From Guyanagaster necrorhizus (Eukaryota > Basidiomycota > Agaricomycetes > Agaricales > Physalacriaceae): 64,000 bases of DNA. Positions within the stretch are counted from its first letter, which is position 1. Each line of letters starts with the position of its first letter. Of the stretch, positions 1-12,000 are shown in pieces. A program made the translations under genes and the position numbers. The notes beneath the pieces are model-generated. The model saw only the letters and a list, made by a program, of their open reading frames with translations. It was not told where the DNA came from and ran no database searches. The stretch covers positions 192,762-256,761 of the forward strand of contig NW_025064911.1 of assembly GCF_019112545.1 (NCBI RefSeq). Direction: 5' to 3'.

Positions 1-2681
1 CCCTAAAAACAGTCGCGGCGATTGTCGTTTCGCGCCAAAGAACCATCAATGCTGCTCCGAGACCAGTCCACGCAGACATGTTATCATACATCGGTCAGTG
101 CCTGTCTCGCATGCAGATTCCAACACGTCGCTAGCTGCTGGCTGACGAAGGTAAGCACGGAAAAGTATAACTGCCGAGAAAAAGGTAAGCCAATGAACCC
201 GGTTGAGAAGGAGAGGTCACGCAGAGGCGAATGTCTGAGAAACTTGAACTATGGCTATAGACAATTTGTTACTCTTTTCGCCGATCAGAACGACAATTCT
301 GTGTTCGACGTGGCTGAACCATACGAAGAGAAGAAGAATATGAAGGTCGACAAGGACTGTGTGAAGAAAGAAACGAAGTACATGAAGGAACCAGGATTTC
401 TCGGTCACTGTTCTGAGTCAGCGTCAGTGGGATACGACAATGGATCACCTCCCTAAAGTTGTATGTCAATACAGTATCGCAATGGTTAAATCGTTAGACC
501 TCGTATGCTGGCGGTGGCGTCGGAGGCAGCTGCGAGTCTTGAAACGGGTTATAGTATACGGTCACCATCCTGCCTACATCACTTCCATACGACAAAGATC
601 TTATATGGGCCCAAGTGCCTACTACGAACACAGCCCAAGTCGAACAGAGACATTGTCATGCATCAGGCCAAAGTCTAGGACACAGCAGTTCCTCCAATTA
701 TGAAATGCGATGGCAAAGAAGAACGAAATGTACCAAGTGATGACGAGACTGGAGAATTCCAAGAACTGAATTTCTTCTCTTCCAGCTATATAGCAATATG
801 ACCAGGGATCGTCACTGATCATTTTATTCTAATCCATTGGAAGGATCGCCCATGCCCGAAGGATCTTAGCTCTATCACAAGCTTAGGCCAGTCTTTAGAA
901 GGAGACGAATCCAAGCAAAACCGTACTCATGAAGGAGAAGGGAACTAATTTTCAAGGTCTATTCGAACTGTAAAAAGCTCAGCGAATGTTGGCCAAATAG
1001 AAAAAAAAAGGACAAAGAATAATTTCTATCGGTCCTCTCTGGCATCAGGTAGCGTGGTATTTGGCGGTCTTACACAAAGTTTGTCTAACAAGGAGGACGT
1101 TAAGTGAGAGAAACTTCGGACAACCACTAGATACAAACAGACACAAATCTTGTGCCACAGGCGCGTCACATGGTTCTCGCAATGCGTCCGTCTTTTTCAT
1201 GTTCTCGTTGGCTCCCTTGCTCTGCTTTCGCGACTTTTTTTGCATGTTCTCTTCGCGATGAGTGTTTCTATCAAGAGGTCCTGACCGAACCATCCTTTCA
1301 TTAATGATTTCGCGTACTGAGGCCTGAAGGAAATGTTCACTGAAACATTCAACACTTTTGCGATCTCGGTTCTCTCCCTTCATGGCGCCTTCACCTTTCC
1401 TTCTTTGCAATTGAGGTCGCTAAGCACTTCTGGTATTACACAGACCTTGAAACAATCACATTCGATGCCATGCGAAGAGATGCTCCGGACGTATCAAGCG
1501 TGCTGACTAACCGTTTGCCATCTCCTTTGTCATTATTCGCAAGCCGTGATCGGATGCTTCTCCGGACACTGACAGATGCTCTGTGAGAGTCGCGCGTACG
1601 TTTTTCTTCCAGCATTATTTATGGGATTTTGAGTCATTGTCTCTATAGGAAATGGTGCTGGAGACTTGGAAAAGACCGCCGATTTTACTCTTTCTCATTC
1701 TGCTGCAACGCAAAGGAGCCTCGCTCGAATGAACGACGTGCGACGGGCTCGCGCTCTGGCACACACCCAAGGAAGGACGGGAACACCGGTTCTCTGGGTC
1801 TGGAACTGCTCGATTCTCGGGCCGGGAAACGAAACCCGTTCTGATAAGATATCAGCCCCGATTACAGGGAGATCTGTCATTGGCTCCGGAGGAGAACAAT
1901 AAGGACGTGAAGTGGCCTACAGACTATAACAATGTGGACAATGGAGGCATTGGCGTCTCTCTTTTCCTCCCCATTGTCCTGTCAAAGGTTCCCTTACCTC
2001 CCTGTAGCATCCCCGATTGCTCGACCCTCGCTCAGGAAGATCAATGGACCCGACATCGCTTCATACGCTACTTATGGATGGTAGCTTATCTCCTTCGTTA
2101 TAACCTTATTCCGTTGCAACAAGTCCTTGTTTTCATGCAGTCTAGTGCGTCTCTCTTTTCAAAATGCTAATCCAAGTGCCTTAACAACTTGTACCTTAGC
2201 CTTGTATTACTTCCAACTAACCCATCCCAGGCGCAACCGACTGTGCATATTATCTTGGGAACAAGAACCCTTCTTGCATCTGACGACATCGGCGAGCAAG
2301 TATGCATGATCCCTATTATCACCTGGGACCCGCCACCGTATCGCCACTTTCCATCGAAGCCGTAGGGACGAAGACCATGCCATAATAAGTCACATCAACA
2401 AGGTAAGTTCCTAATCGGTAGCCATCCCCATGACAGAATTTATCGTTTGCAAAAAGTATCATGAAGGGGAATTCCATATTGGGATTGAAGGCAATGTCCG
2501 AATTCGGGTTGGTCCTTGAGTGTCTCCAGACTCTGATGGCACAAGGGATACACCAAATCGCGTACAAGGAGAGGGACCGGCATTTTGTTCTTAAGAGCCA
2601 GGTAGTGAGTGACTTTTTTTCTCACCTCCCCATCACCGATTTTTATCGTCGCGCAGGAGCTCCTCCCGACCGCCCGTCCTT
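1..2681. other. Region without a supportable gene
   Basis: I find no gene here that I would defend. Open frames are short, overlap on both strands, and show no recognisable domain or convincing chain of introns. The stretch at about 2319-2640 is open on both strands and could be a relic or a small exon, but neither reading looks like a known family. I looked along the plus strand for CaaX-ending pheromone precursors and saw none; the minus strand was checked only in part. The last few hundred bases should contain the promoter and 5' UTR of the receptor gene that starts at 2682. Confidence 0.5.
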
Positions 2682-4397
2682 ATGGCTTCTCCAAACTACG
2701 TCTTCTCTATCTTCGCCTTCCTTGGCTTCATTATTAGTATGATTCCGTTCTACTGGCATATGGAAGGTGCGTAAAAAAATCGGTCATTTTTTCAGATATT
2801 AACTAGTGGACATGGTTAGCATGGAATATTGGGACGTGCTCGTACATGCTATGGGTTGGATTTGGGTGTTTCATGTACTTCATCAATTCTATCGTCTGGA
2901 ACGGGAATGCTATAAATTGGGCACCAGTCTGGTGTGATATTTGTGAGTTTCAACGGCTATTTAGATATTCTCATTGACTGACATTCTACAGCGTCTCGGT
3001 ACATCATCGCCTTGACTGTCGCGATTCCCATCTGTTCTCTGTGCATCAACCGCCGGCTATACTATATCGCAACATCGGACGCAGTCATGTACTCCAGGAA
3101 AGAGGTAAGCCAATCTTATCGTTTGATGTTGATCGACGTTAACGCCGTTCTGCAGAAACGCCGTGCGATCATAATCGATCTGGCGATGTGTATTGGTGTG
3201 CCAGTGTTGGAGATGATAATTGGTGTGTTGCATCAGCGTCAGTTATCCCAAGGCATATGTATCTGACCGCCCTACTAGCCTACATACCGCAAGGGAACCG
3301 CTTCAATATCTACGGTGATATCGGCTGCATGCCCGCCATTTATCAGACTTGGGTCGCAGTGGTCCTGTATCTTTTGCCGCCCATTCTCATTGGTTGTGTC
3401 TCGGCCGTGTACTGTAGTATGTCGCTATCATTCCTTGCAATTCTGATGTATCTGATCATATGAACTTTCTAGTTCTGACCATCATCGCGTTCAACCGACG
3501 CCGGTTGCAATTCAAGGAAGTCCTATCTGCTCACTCGAATTTGAGCTCAAGTCGTTACTATCGCCTCATGTTCATGGCTTCGGTGGACCTGATGTTGACG
3601 GTTCCACTTGCGACGTACATTCTCGTAATGAACACGCATGACTTGCAGCCCTGGATCAGCTGGGAGAACGTGCATTTCGATTTCTCTCGTGTGGATCAAA
3701 TACCGGCAATTCTCTGGAGGTCGGTGTCTGCGGGAACGCTCCTCGAGCTGCAGCGGTGGTTAGTTGTCATGGGTGCATTCGTGTTCTTCCTACTCTTCGG
3801 CTTTGCGGATGAGGCCAAGAAGCACTACCGAGCCGCCTACAGCTCCGTTCTCAAGCGTGTTAGTAGCAGTTCTCTTGGCTCTACGAACCTTGGGTACGTA
3901 TTTTACACTCTACTGATATATTTCTTACTGACACTTCTATGCACAGCTCGAAGTGGACCTCCAGTGGCAACGGCAGTCTACCTGTCTTTATCGAGAAGAA
4001 GGTTGTCAAGAAGCACGACTCGTCGGAGTCCTTCACCGACATGTCGTTATCGCATTCCAATGACTCCAAGGAGAAGTCCTTCTCCGGTGATATGTCTTTC
4101 GGCGCGTACTCTTTTGCTGATGTGGGCGGTGCCCTCAGCAGCACCCCTCCCAAAGATCCCTTCGCGCCGAAGTCCATTGTCACCTCGTCTTCTTCTTCCG
4201 TGATATCAGATTCATCGTCTTCGACGCCGCCGAAATACACTTCCCAGGAAGACCTCACCATCGAGATCTCCTCTGTTCGTCATCTCTCCATCATCGAACC
4301 TGCCGTCCCGCCGCGCACCTTGGACCTTTCCAATATTCCAAGACATTTAGTTGACCTGCCGAAGCCAGTTGGAGCGAACACACCCGATGTCGTATGA
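2682..4397 (+). CDS. STE3-type fungal pheromone receptor (7TM GPCR)
   Basis: This gene encodes a G-protein-coupled receptor for farnesylated peptide pheromones, acting in the plasma membrane and signalling through a heterotrimeric G protein to the mating MAP-kinase cascade (family knowledge). Seven exons: 2682-2766, 2820-2942, 2992-3104, 3156-3222, 3279-3416, 3473-3893 and 3947-4397. They sum to 1398 nt, giving 465 residues. Seven hydrophobic segments fill residues 1 to about 290. Hallmarks include NINWAPVWCDIS-like loop residues, the intracellular INRRLYYI and FNRRRLQFKEVL segments, and the extracellular GNRFNIYGDIGC loop. TM7 ends in LLFGFADEAKKHYR. The cytoplasmic tail of about 150 residues is rich in Ser, Thr and Pro. 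Start is the first ATG, directly before TM1. All exons are open and all introns are 49-56 nt, so the gene looks functional. Its 3' UTR probably runs into the inverted repeat that begins 158 bp after the stop. Confidence 0.93.
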
Positions 4398-4936
4398 TGA
4401 CGACCAAAACGGCGATACCCGTTTCCTCTCCAACCATATGTGCAACCGCCACTCTCAAATTGTATTTTTAAGACTAGTTTTCCTTCCTTCTTATTGTCCT
4501 TTTCGGCTCTATAGAGAGCTCAGTAGCCTACAGTCCTTGCAATATCCCTTATTCCTATGTATTTGGTAGATTTACATTCATTGTGTTTACTATATCACTC
4601 TCACATCGGTTTACATGCTGGATAGGATTTGTTAGAATGCAAATACAGAAAAGATTGAATATCCACGTTCTTGTTCTTGTTCCGGATTTGACTGAGTTTC
4701 TACCATTATGCAGCGGTGGCGGGTCTTGATAGATACCATTATTGCATCCGGCTTTCCTAAAGGTGCCGTGCCGAGATCAGATGTCCCCCAAGTGGCTTCC
4801 GCAGAATATCTTGACAAGTTATTACTAGTTGCGAGAATCGGTGATAAGTATCCTGCCTAACTGCCTCGTCGTTATCTACCTCTTCGGTTCTGCGTCAACG
4901 GCCGAGGGATAAGCGAGTGTTGCTCTGCCCTAGTCA

Positions 4937-5316
4937 ATGCACCGGCATGTTGCCGCACAGCTAAGACACAATGCCAATCCTCCTTGTTCCGCTCGTAAAC
5001 TTGAATTCATGCTGTACACCCAAGACGCCGCCGCCGCTAATCCTCAGTTCGAACTCGATTGCAATATCGGTCATAGGATGATGATTGACGACCCTTCTCG
5101 AGAAGCGGCGAGTTGTTTTTATCTTCTTGATATCGCGTAAGGCAGAAAGAAGGGGGGCCGCTTCCAACGACAGTGTTTGCTGAGCCCCGACGTGAGTGGG
5201 TTGCTGCTGCCATCGGTGATTGCATTGAATGGCATCGCAAGCATGAATCTACGAGTGCCAACACCGTAATGAATGCCAACTGGGCTTCCAAGTTGGAACT
5301 AAAGGTCAAAAGTTGA
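4937..5316 (+). pseudogene. Coding relic of unknown family (left arm)
   Basis: Two adjacent open segments look protein-coding. The first (about 4937-5140) contains a stretch such as FELDCNIGHRMMIDDPSREA. The second (about 5146-5316) contains REWVAAAIGDCIEWHRKH and ends at a TGA at 5314-5316. They sit in different frames, separated by a stop at about 5138, with no intron long enough to join them. I read this as remains of a gene or a mispredicted small gene. I do not recognise the family. An identical copy lies in the right arm at 29395-29774 on the minus strand. Confidence 0.3.
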
Positions 5317-5644
5317 AGGTTTCGAATGGGCTACGGGAAAGCTCGAGCCAGATGGGCCAGACGTTTTACATCGCGTCGGTGTCATGTCTCATTGTCGCCA
5401 GAGGATATGATCAGTCTCTCGAGCTTCATTCTGACTTGAGAACTCTGAAACGAGATGTGAGAACGACAGCATGGAGAGATAATGCCAACAGAGATTTATC
5501 TATTTGTTTGCTTTGTGGTAAGACGCTACCGTATCTGTAAACACTCAAAGTAGTAAAATATTGCGTAGCGGTAATCCGACCATCCATTGGGATGACATCG
5601 GATTCCATAGTCTAGATCTGGACGCCTGCGAGGGAATATCCATG

Positions 5645-7338
5645 TCAGTGATGAAGACCTTTCAAGTGTGTACCGCCAGCCGTACCGTTCCCATTGTAAG
5701 ATATGTCTAACCCATCCTCTTTGAACGTTCTCAAACGATCGAGGAGACCGCTTTCAACAATCTCAAGACTGGTTGTTATCGCCACGCGCCGCAACAAAGT
5801 ATCAGGATGCCATCGAGCCTCGATGAAGGCCAAAAGTGGGAAGAGGAATGATCCTGAGTGTATTTGGAAAGTTCTATGAGGTTCCAAGGCCAGAGTGAAG
5901 GAGTATAGTCGCGGAAATAAATCGGTAGAAAGCTCATACATAAGGGAGTAATAGTTTTGTCCGATGAAAGGTATGGAAAGGTTAAGATGCTGGAGGTTGC
6001 CTGAATGAGTAGAAAACTGACGGAAGATATTTACCGGTCTCTCGACATCGAAGATGGTCGCTGAAAGTGTTGAAGTAGCACACCCTCCATGTCGCTCTTA
6101 CCTTACATAATCGTAGCTACCAATACTGGAGATCGAAAGTCAACGCTTACCAGCTTTTGACCTTCGACTCCAGACCTGGCTTTCCCCGCTGCGCTACGCA
6201 ACCTGCTCTCAACAGAAAGTGCCTCCAATGCTGGACATATAAGATATTGGATCAAATCAATGTCTTCGATATTCAGCGAGCGCAGAGTTTCATGAGTGAC
6301 ATTGGTCAAAGACATACCACCTATATCGCGTGTTGGAACGCACCAAGTTATCGTGTGGCTTTCGAGCTGGGTCGATCGAGATAAGAAGGTGAGGTGGTCG
6401 CCGACGGTAGCAGGATGATCGTCTCGAAAATGAGTGATGTCGCCATGATGGTCGGAGATAGGAATGAGCAACAAGATAAAGGGTAACATCGCGGGTATTT
6501 GGAGCCAGGAGGAACGGTTCCAGTGCTTCTTCGGGTAATATATCAAACTGGGATGGTGCAAGATGGAGGCGAAGGAGTTTTGATAGATGGTGACCGTTGA
6601 TTTTTCTTACATAAGGAACGAGGCAGGGCGAGATGGAAAAATACACATCCTTCCAACGATACGCCGGATGAGCTGTGAGTCTGTGGCCAAAGGGATACCA
6701 GTCAGAGAATATCTGATAGACAAATCTCTCTGTCGCGATAAGTCCAGAGCATCTTCCAGAATAGCGGGAAGATCTTTCATTCCATCTCCTAATCTTTTAA
6801 GTTGAGGATAACCTTCCATTGACAAAGACGCCCAAAGTTCCGCACAAGAGCGTGAAACGTCTCGCCAGCGTTGACAGACACGGCATAGAACCCACGGAGT
6901 TTGCGACAGGTCAAAAACGGGGAAGAAATCTTCCACTGCGTGTTGAAATATCTCCATCAAGAGTTCCGAAGGGAAAGTTCGAAGAGGAGAGAGAATTGAT
7001 CGGTAGGCGTCAATAAGCTGTTTTAGATGAGCTTCTTCGTCTTTATCATACCCCACGGACGCGTCTAACTGTTCGATACGATCAGAGGCAACATGTAGCA
7101 TCTCCGAGATGTGCGTGTACTCTGATTGTGAAGGGGGGTCACTGCTGCGGAGGAGATACTCGAACGTGGGGCAATCGGCAAGGACCGGGCCGATGCTGTG
7201 GCACTGAGTAGATCCAAAAAAATCGCTATGATTTTTCAGAATAAATCTGGGTAAAAATGAGAAGGACATACCTAGGCGTGGTGATGTCCATGTAGTAGTT
7301 AGCTGAAAGCTAGCGGCCCGAACTTCCGGCATGTTCAA
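5645..7338 (-). pseudogene. F-box/LRR protein gene, broken (left arm)
   Basis: F-box proteins are substrate adaptors of SCF ubiquitin ligases, and large, fast-evolving F-box/LRR families are common in Agaricomycetes. Here the N-terminal part has a typical basidiomycete F-box core (LRTFPSELLMEIFQHAVEDF followed by VCQRWRDVSRSCAELW). Downstream leucine-rich segments lie in other frames, for example RWKDVYF, then DHPATVGDHLTFLSRSTQLE, then a C-terminal block ending at 5645 (LLRRVAITTSLEIVESGLLD). I could not join these by plausible introns. At least two frame changes fall inside conserved stretches, so it is probably a pseudogene. Unlike the neighbouring F-box copy, its CpG content is normal. 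The same lesions are in the right arm, so decay came before the arm duplication or conversion. Confidence 0.7.
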
Positions 7339-7436
7339 TTTGGTCGCACAGCCACCCGGGCCAAGTCAGCTGCAAGATGTAACTCTGTATTTGATAGTCT
7401 TCTAAATGGTTTTACATGCAAAACTGCATTCCTTCA

Positions 7437-8650
7437 ATGGATTTCCTTCTTGACCTCCACATTTCCCCCTTCAAATCCCTTCTTTTTACCAATGATACAC
7501 CATCTGATCTAAAGGCAAAGAGCATGAAAGAGTTTCTAGATGACCATCTCAGGGAGCTTTGAAAACAGGATGAAGAAATCGCTCGTGTTTTTGCACTCTT
7601 AAATCAACTGGAAAATAAGCAGTGCCGCCTGCAAAAGTACATCACTGCTCATGAAGCCCCTATCTGAATATTTCCCCTTGAGATCCTTGCAGAGATATTC
7701 ATGCAGATGCTCAATGATCATTATGATGTCTTTGACATGAAGCAAGGCCCTTGGGCTCTTTGACATGTATGTTGCCATTGGAAGGATGGCTCACAATCAT
7801 GTCCTGGTCTTTGGGCTTCATTGTCTATTGAATCCCCTCATCTACAGCCTGAGTGCCATTGCTCAGACCTCTCTGACATCCTTAAGAATGTATTGGCCTT
7901 AACTGGTGACCAGAAGCTGGAGGTCAGGTATTCCTTGCAGTCACTTATCATAGAGGATGGCATTACCTTTAGCTTGAAAGCACTATGGGATGATGAAAAA
8001 GATAGTTTTTGGAATATCTTGCAGCATCTGCTCGACATGTTGGTCCATCATTCCATGCAGTGGAAGAGTGTGAGTTTCATACTTCCAGTCCAATTAGGTC
8101 ATAGCCTACAGAAGGCAAAGGGAAAACTCTCGTCATTGGTCAGCTTTGACTTCTCGGCTTGCAAACGATTGAGTATAGGTGTGCAATTTGATAGTGAAAC
8201 AATTGACATGTTGTCTGTTCCACCAAAGCTGCAGGATTTGACTGTCACTAACGTTCTCAGCAATATGTTGCCATCTCTTTTTTGGTCTCAGATGCACTAT
8301 CTAAGCCATAGTTTTGTGATTTCCATTGAACACCATTTGCATCTTCTTATCAAAGCTCCCACTGCTCAAAGCTTATGTAGCAGGTTTCCACTATTCTTCC
8401 CCTTGGGAGAAATACAAACTACATTGTACATACAATTATTTGTGCCACTTGAAGTTGACTTGCATGCTCCATTCATCCCAAACACTCCTAAATTACTTGA
8501 TGTGTCCCTCCCTTGAAGAGCTTCCCTTGGTCTTTGACAAGCTGGACTATATTTCACAGACTCTGTATGAGTTTGGCAATCATTCTGGCTGTCCTCTGCC
8601 CCAACTCTCTGTGAAAACCAGATACATCAGTGATCTAGGGTTTATAACAT
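7437..8650 (+). pseudogene. F-box paralogue with three in-frame TGA codons and a frameshift
   Basis: From the ATG at 7437 a single frame runs to 8516, interrupted only by TGA codons at 7560, 7665 and 7761. Around them the protein is clearly F-box-like: after the second TGA it reads IFPLEILAEIFMQML, then DVFDMKQGPWAL, then HVCCHWKDG, then ALWASLSIE-like residues. Beyond 8308 this copy diverges from its right-hand counterpart and acquires a frameshift, so the C-terminal homology (YISQTLYEFG, TRYISDLGF) continues in another frame to about 8650. CpG is almost absent: about 8 CG dinucleotides in 7441-8640 and none after 8281. CGA-to-TGA change by deamination would explain at least the first two stops. 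Confidence 0.8.
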
Positions 8651-9030
8651 TAAGGTTTATTTAACATGGGGAAGCAAGAAGTGTAAGGATCCCACCAGGA
8701 TAAGTGGTTGCAGAAGGCAGAACTGAAAGAGTGTCACCATGGCAATTCAGTTTTAAATATTCAAAGTGTATAGTTGCAGTGTCATATGGGTCCGCGACCA
8801 GTCTCTTGAATGACATAACATGTAGCCAATCCTATTTAGAACAGATACGGAGGAATGATCTATGTGATGACAGAAACATATTTTTTCTTTACTAAGTATT
8901 AAGCGTTCCCCTCAATGCCAAAGAAAAATATAAATATTTTTTCCTATGCTACGTTTACAATTTCTGACCGTGTATACCGTCCATTCATCTTATGGCGTTT
9001 CGTCTAATCTTTACAATCAATATTGCCTAT
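8651..9030. other. Intergenic spacer
   Basis: F-box homology ends abruptly at about 8645. The following 380 bases are AT-rich with no gene I can support. They include the 3' flank of the glycogen phosphorylase gene on the minus strand. Confidence 0.5.
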
Positions 9031-12000
9031 CTACTTGGCAACAGAAATGGCTTCCACGTTCCAATAGCTCTCAGCATATTCCAGGATTGCTCGGTCTGAG
9101 CTGAATTTCCCCATCTACGAGGCAAGTTAGTTAGCATCTCAAGAAGACGACACGATGAGTCTCACCTTGGCCACGGTCTTGATTGATTTCTTGATCCATT
9201 CTGTCTTGTCAAGATAGGCCTCATCGACCATTGCCAACGCCGCAATGTCTAGTTGATCGGATCAGCCAGAAAGAAACAATTTTAGTCAGAAACGAGGCTG
9301 ACATGAATCAAAGTCATCGGCAATCAGGTAGTAGTCGACTTGCCTAATGGTTTTGAGGAGACTAATAAATTACCGATCAGAAGACATCCTTAATCATAGA
9401 GACAGAGAAATTACGGTTCATAAACGCCTCCATCTCCAAACATACCACCGGAGATCTTGTTAAGAACGTTGGCCAGCGCTGGGCACTTCTCTTCGATCGG
9501 GATGGGATGGTACATGTGTTGGTATCGTATGTCCTCGACGTCCCTTCAAGATCATAAGCAAGCATACCGGAGAATAAATGCAATATGCCCACGGCGTCAA
9601 GTGACCAAAGAAGACTGCAGTAAATTTAGACATCAGCGTTCACTGTATGCGAATGCACTCACAAACGTTGCTCTCGCCAACCTAGAATATTCAACATCAG
9701 AAAAGAAACGAATAGTTATTTGACTAAAGAGGTCACACCGATTCAGCGATTTCGATGTTTGCTCCATCTGTGTGCGACGCTCAGTTCCCATCCATTCCAT
9801 TGGTGGGAGGCACACATACCAACGGTACCCACAAGTAGGCCTCCGTTCAAGCAGAATTTCATGTTCGAAGTACCCGAAGCCTCAGTTCCAGCAGTTGAGA
9901 TGTGTTGACTGATGTCCGAAGCCGGGATTAACACCTCTGCGACCGACACAGAGTAATCTGGAATGAAATAAACGGTGAGATATTCTTTGGTATCCGGGTC
10001 AGCGTTGATGATACGAGCGACGTTTACGATCAATCGAATGGTCTGTCCAGGTCGTTAGCCTGGTCGGTGAACACGAGAACGACGAACATACGAGTTTGGC
10101 AATGTAATCTTGCATGCTTTGGTCAGAACGTGAATAGTAGGCATAAAAGAGAGCGCTTACAAGCTGGGGCCGCCTTGCCAGCGAAGAATACGACGCGATG
10201 GTTAACCTTCTGGCGTGCTTCCGGAGTCATGGCCTTCAAGGTCAGGTATCGCTGGAATAAGATACGTCAGCACCAAGTAAATACTAAGTATGATTCACTT
10301 GCATGGATGACACCAAGGATGTTCAAAGTTTGGCGCTATGAACTTGTTTCATTTCGGGAGCCCATAATCGTTGTACAATGCGTACCTTATACTCATGCAA
10401 ACGCTAGAAATGGTAGATCAGATTTCAATTCATCGGAAAATGTCAACAACAGGGCCCCCACCTTAATCTGAACATCAAACATGGCATGAGTGTTGATCGT
10501 AAATCCTAGAGTCGTCTGGACATAGTGCGCCAAACGCTCTTTGTTGCGCTGCTTAATTGCCGCCCATTCTCTTCGGAATCGAGCGTCCTCGGCGAAAGGA
10601 AGAAGACCCTCAAGCTTATCAAGACTCTTCAACCAGACGCTCTTCTCAACCTTTAATGTTTTGCTAATGAGGTCGCTGAGCTCAGGGTTGCACTGTTCGC
10701 GTGGAAGATGTAAACCCTAATCCATGGATTGGAACGATATCCTTACCTGGTCGAGCCATCGTCGCGGAGTAACTATAGGTCCAAAATTAGCGACGAACGG
10801 GGGCAGCCAGAATGCAACATGACCAGGAACATACTTCCGTTTGTTACGTTGCCGAACTTGCTGATGCCCTCAAATTCAACGAAGTCCTTCAAGATAGTAG
10901 TTCTGACAAGGTCGCTATGTAACTATTGGGGTAGGCCTTTAAGCTGAGTGACAAAACAAGATAAAAGCGACGACCAACCTCGGCCACACCGTTGACTTTC
11001 TTGCTTCCTGTTCACAGTAAGCACATGTTAGACTCTCAACACGATAACAGAAATCACCGATGCATGCCAGATACGCCATTCGGACTTGTTTAGGGAAACC
11101 CTCTGTCGTGATGCACTTGTTCAGGATTAGCACAATTTTCAGAGCATATATTTTCCACCTTCAATCAAAGACATTCTGCTCAGTCTGTCTCTATCGCCAG
11201 GAAATTTCTTCTCGACGGCTTGCAAGAAGAACCTAGAGAAGCGTTAGACCTTGGTAACGAAGGGAGAAACCGTCCCACAGGTTCTAACATAGATGGTCAG
11301 AAGAATGCTTGAGATTAATCTTATCTATCAACTTACGATGTCATAGATGATCTGCATGTGTCTGCGGAGTGATATCGAATTTCAGGCATCGAAACCCGCC
11401 ATAATCAATACCCGTACCTTGGTAACACATGCTCCATTAATGGCACCGGCCATTTCTCTAGAGCTTCCTTCGGTTCAATCAGTAAACACGCTAAGGAAGA
11501 GGTAAGAGGCAAGACATACGGGTAATACAGTGTGATTGGTATAGAAAAACGTGTTATTCACGATTTCCCAGGCTTTGTTCCAATCCAGGTCCTCGTCGTC
11601 AATCAGAATACGCATGAGTTCGGGAATAGCAAGAGTCGGGTGCGTCTACAATTGAAAGGTTAGCTTCCTTTCAAGATAAGTACGCATAAAAGTTATACGT
11701 CATTGAGTTGGATTGCAATGTCTGGAAAATAGGTCAGCATCACTCCGTTTATAATTTGGAAGTGCGTACAGTCGGGGATTTCAGTGATCGATTTGCCGAG
11801 GTTCTTGAATCGTCTCAGAATATCAGCCAAACTAGCAGCGGTCCAGAAACTACAACATCGATGTGAGAGACGTCCACCGCAGACACAAATCGTTACTCAC
11901 TATTGCTGCTTCAAACGCAGCTCCTTTCCGACTAAATGTAGCCATTAGGAATTATTGGCAGATAGTAGAAGAGAACTTACAGGATCTTTCCGTCGAGAAG

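Larger units (their letters stand above)
4556..8308 (+). repeat. Left arm of 3,753-bp inverted repeat
   Basis: Position x of this arm pairs with position 34711-x of the right arm (26403-30155) on the opposite strand, with no gap anywhere. All open frames in the two arms have the same lengths and sequences, and every stretch I compared base by base matched. Outer limit: base 4555 (C) differs from the base paired with 30156. Inner limit: 8308 matches, while 8309-8310 read TA against CG in the right copy. The arm holds a broken F-box/LRR gene (5645-7338, minus), most of a second F-box pseudogene (from 7437, plus) and a small coding relic (about 4937-5316, plus). Its outer end lies in the 3' flank of the pheromone receptor. 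Confidence 0.95.

Noticed and set aside
22..456. 144-codon plus-strand open frame at the left edge
   Set aside because: No ATG context, domain or splice partners, mixed composition, and overlapped by open frames on the other strand. Probably chance.
2319..2567. Minus-strand 82-codon frame upstream of the receptor
   Set aside because: Looks mildly protein-like, but the plus strand over the same bases is equally open and neither joins to other exons.
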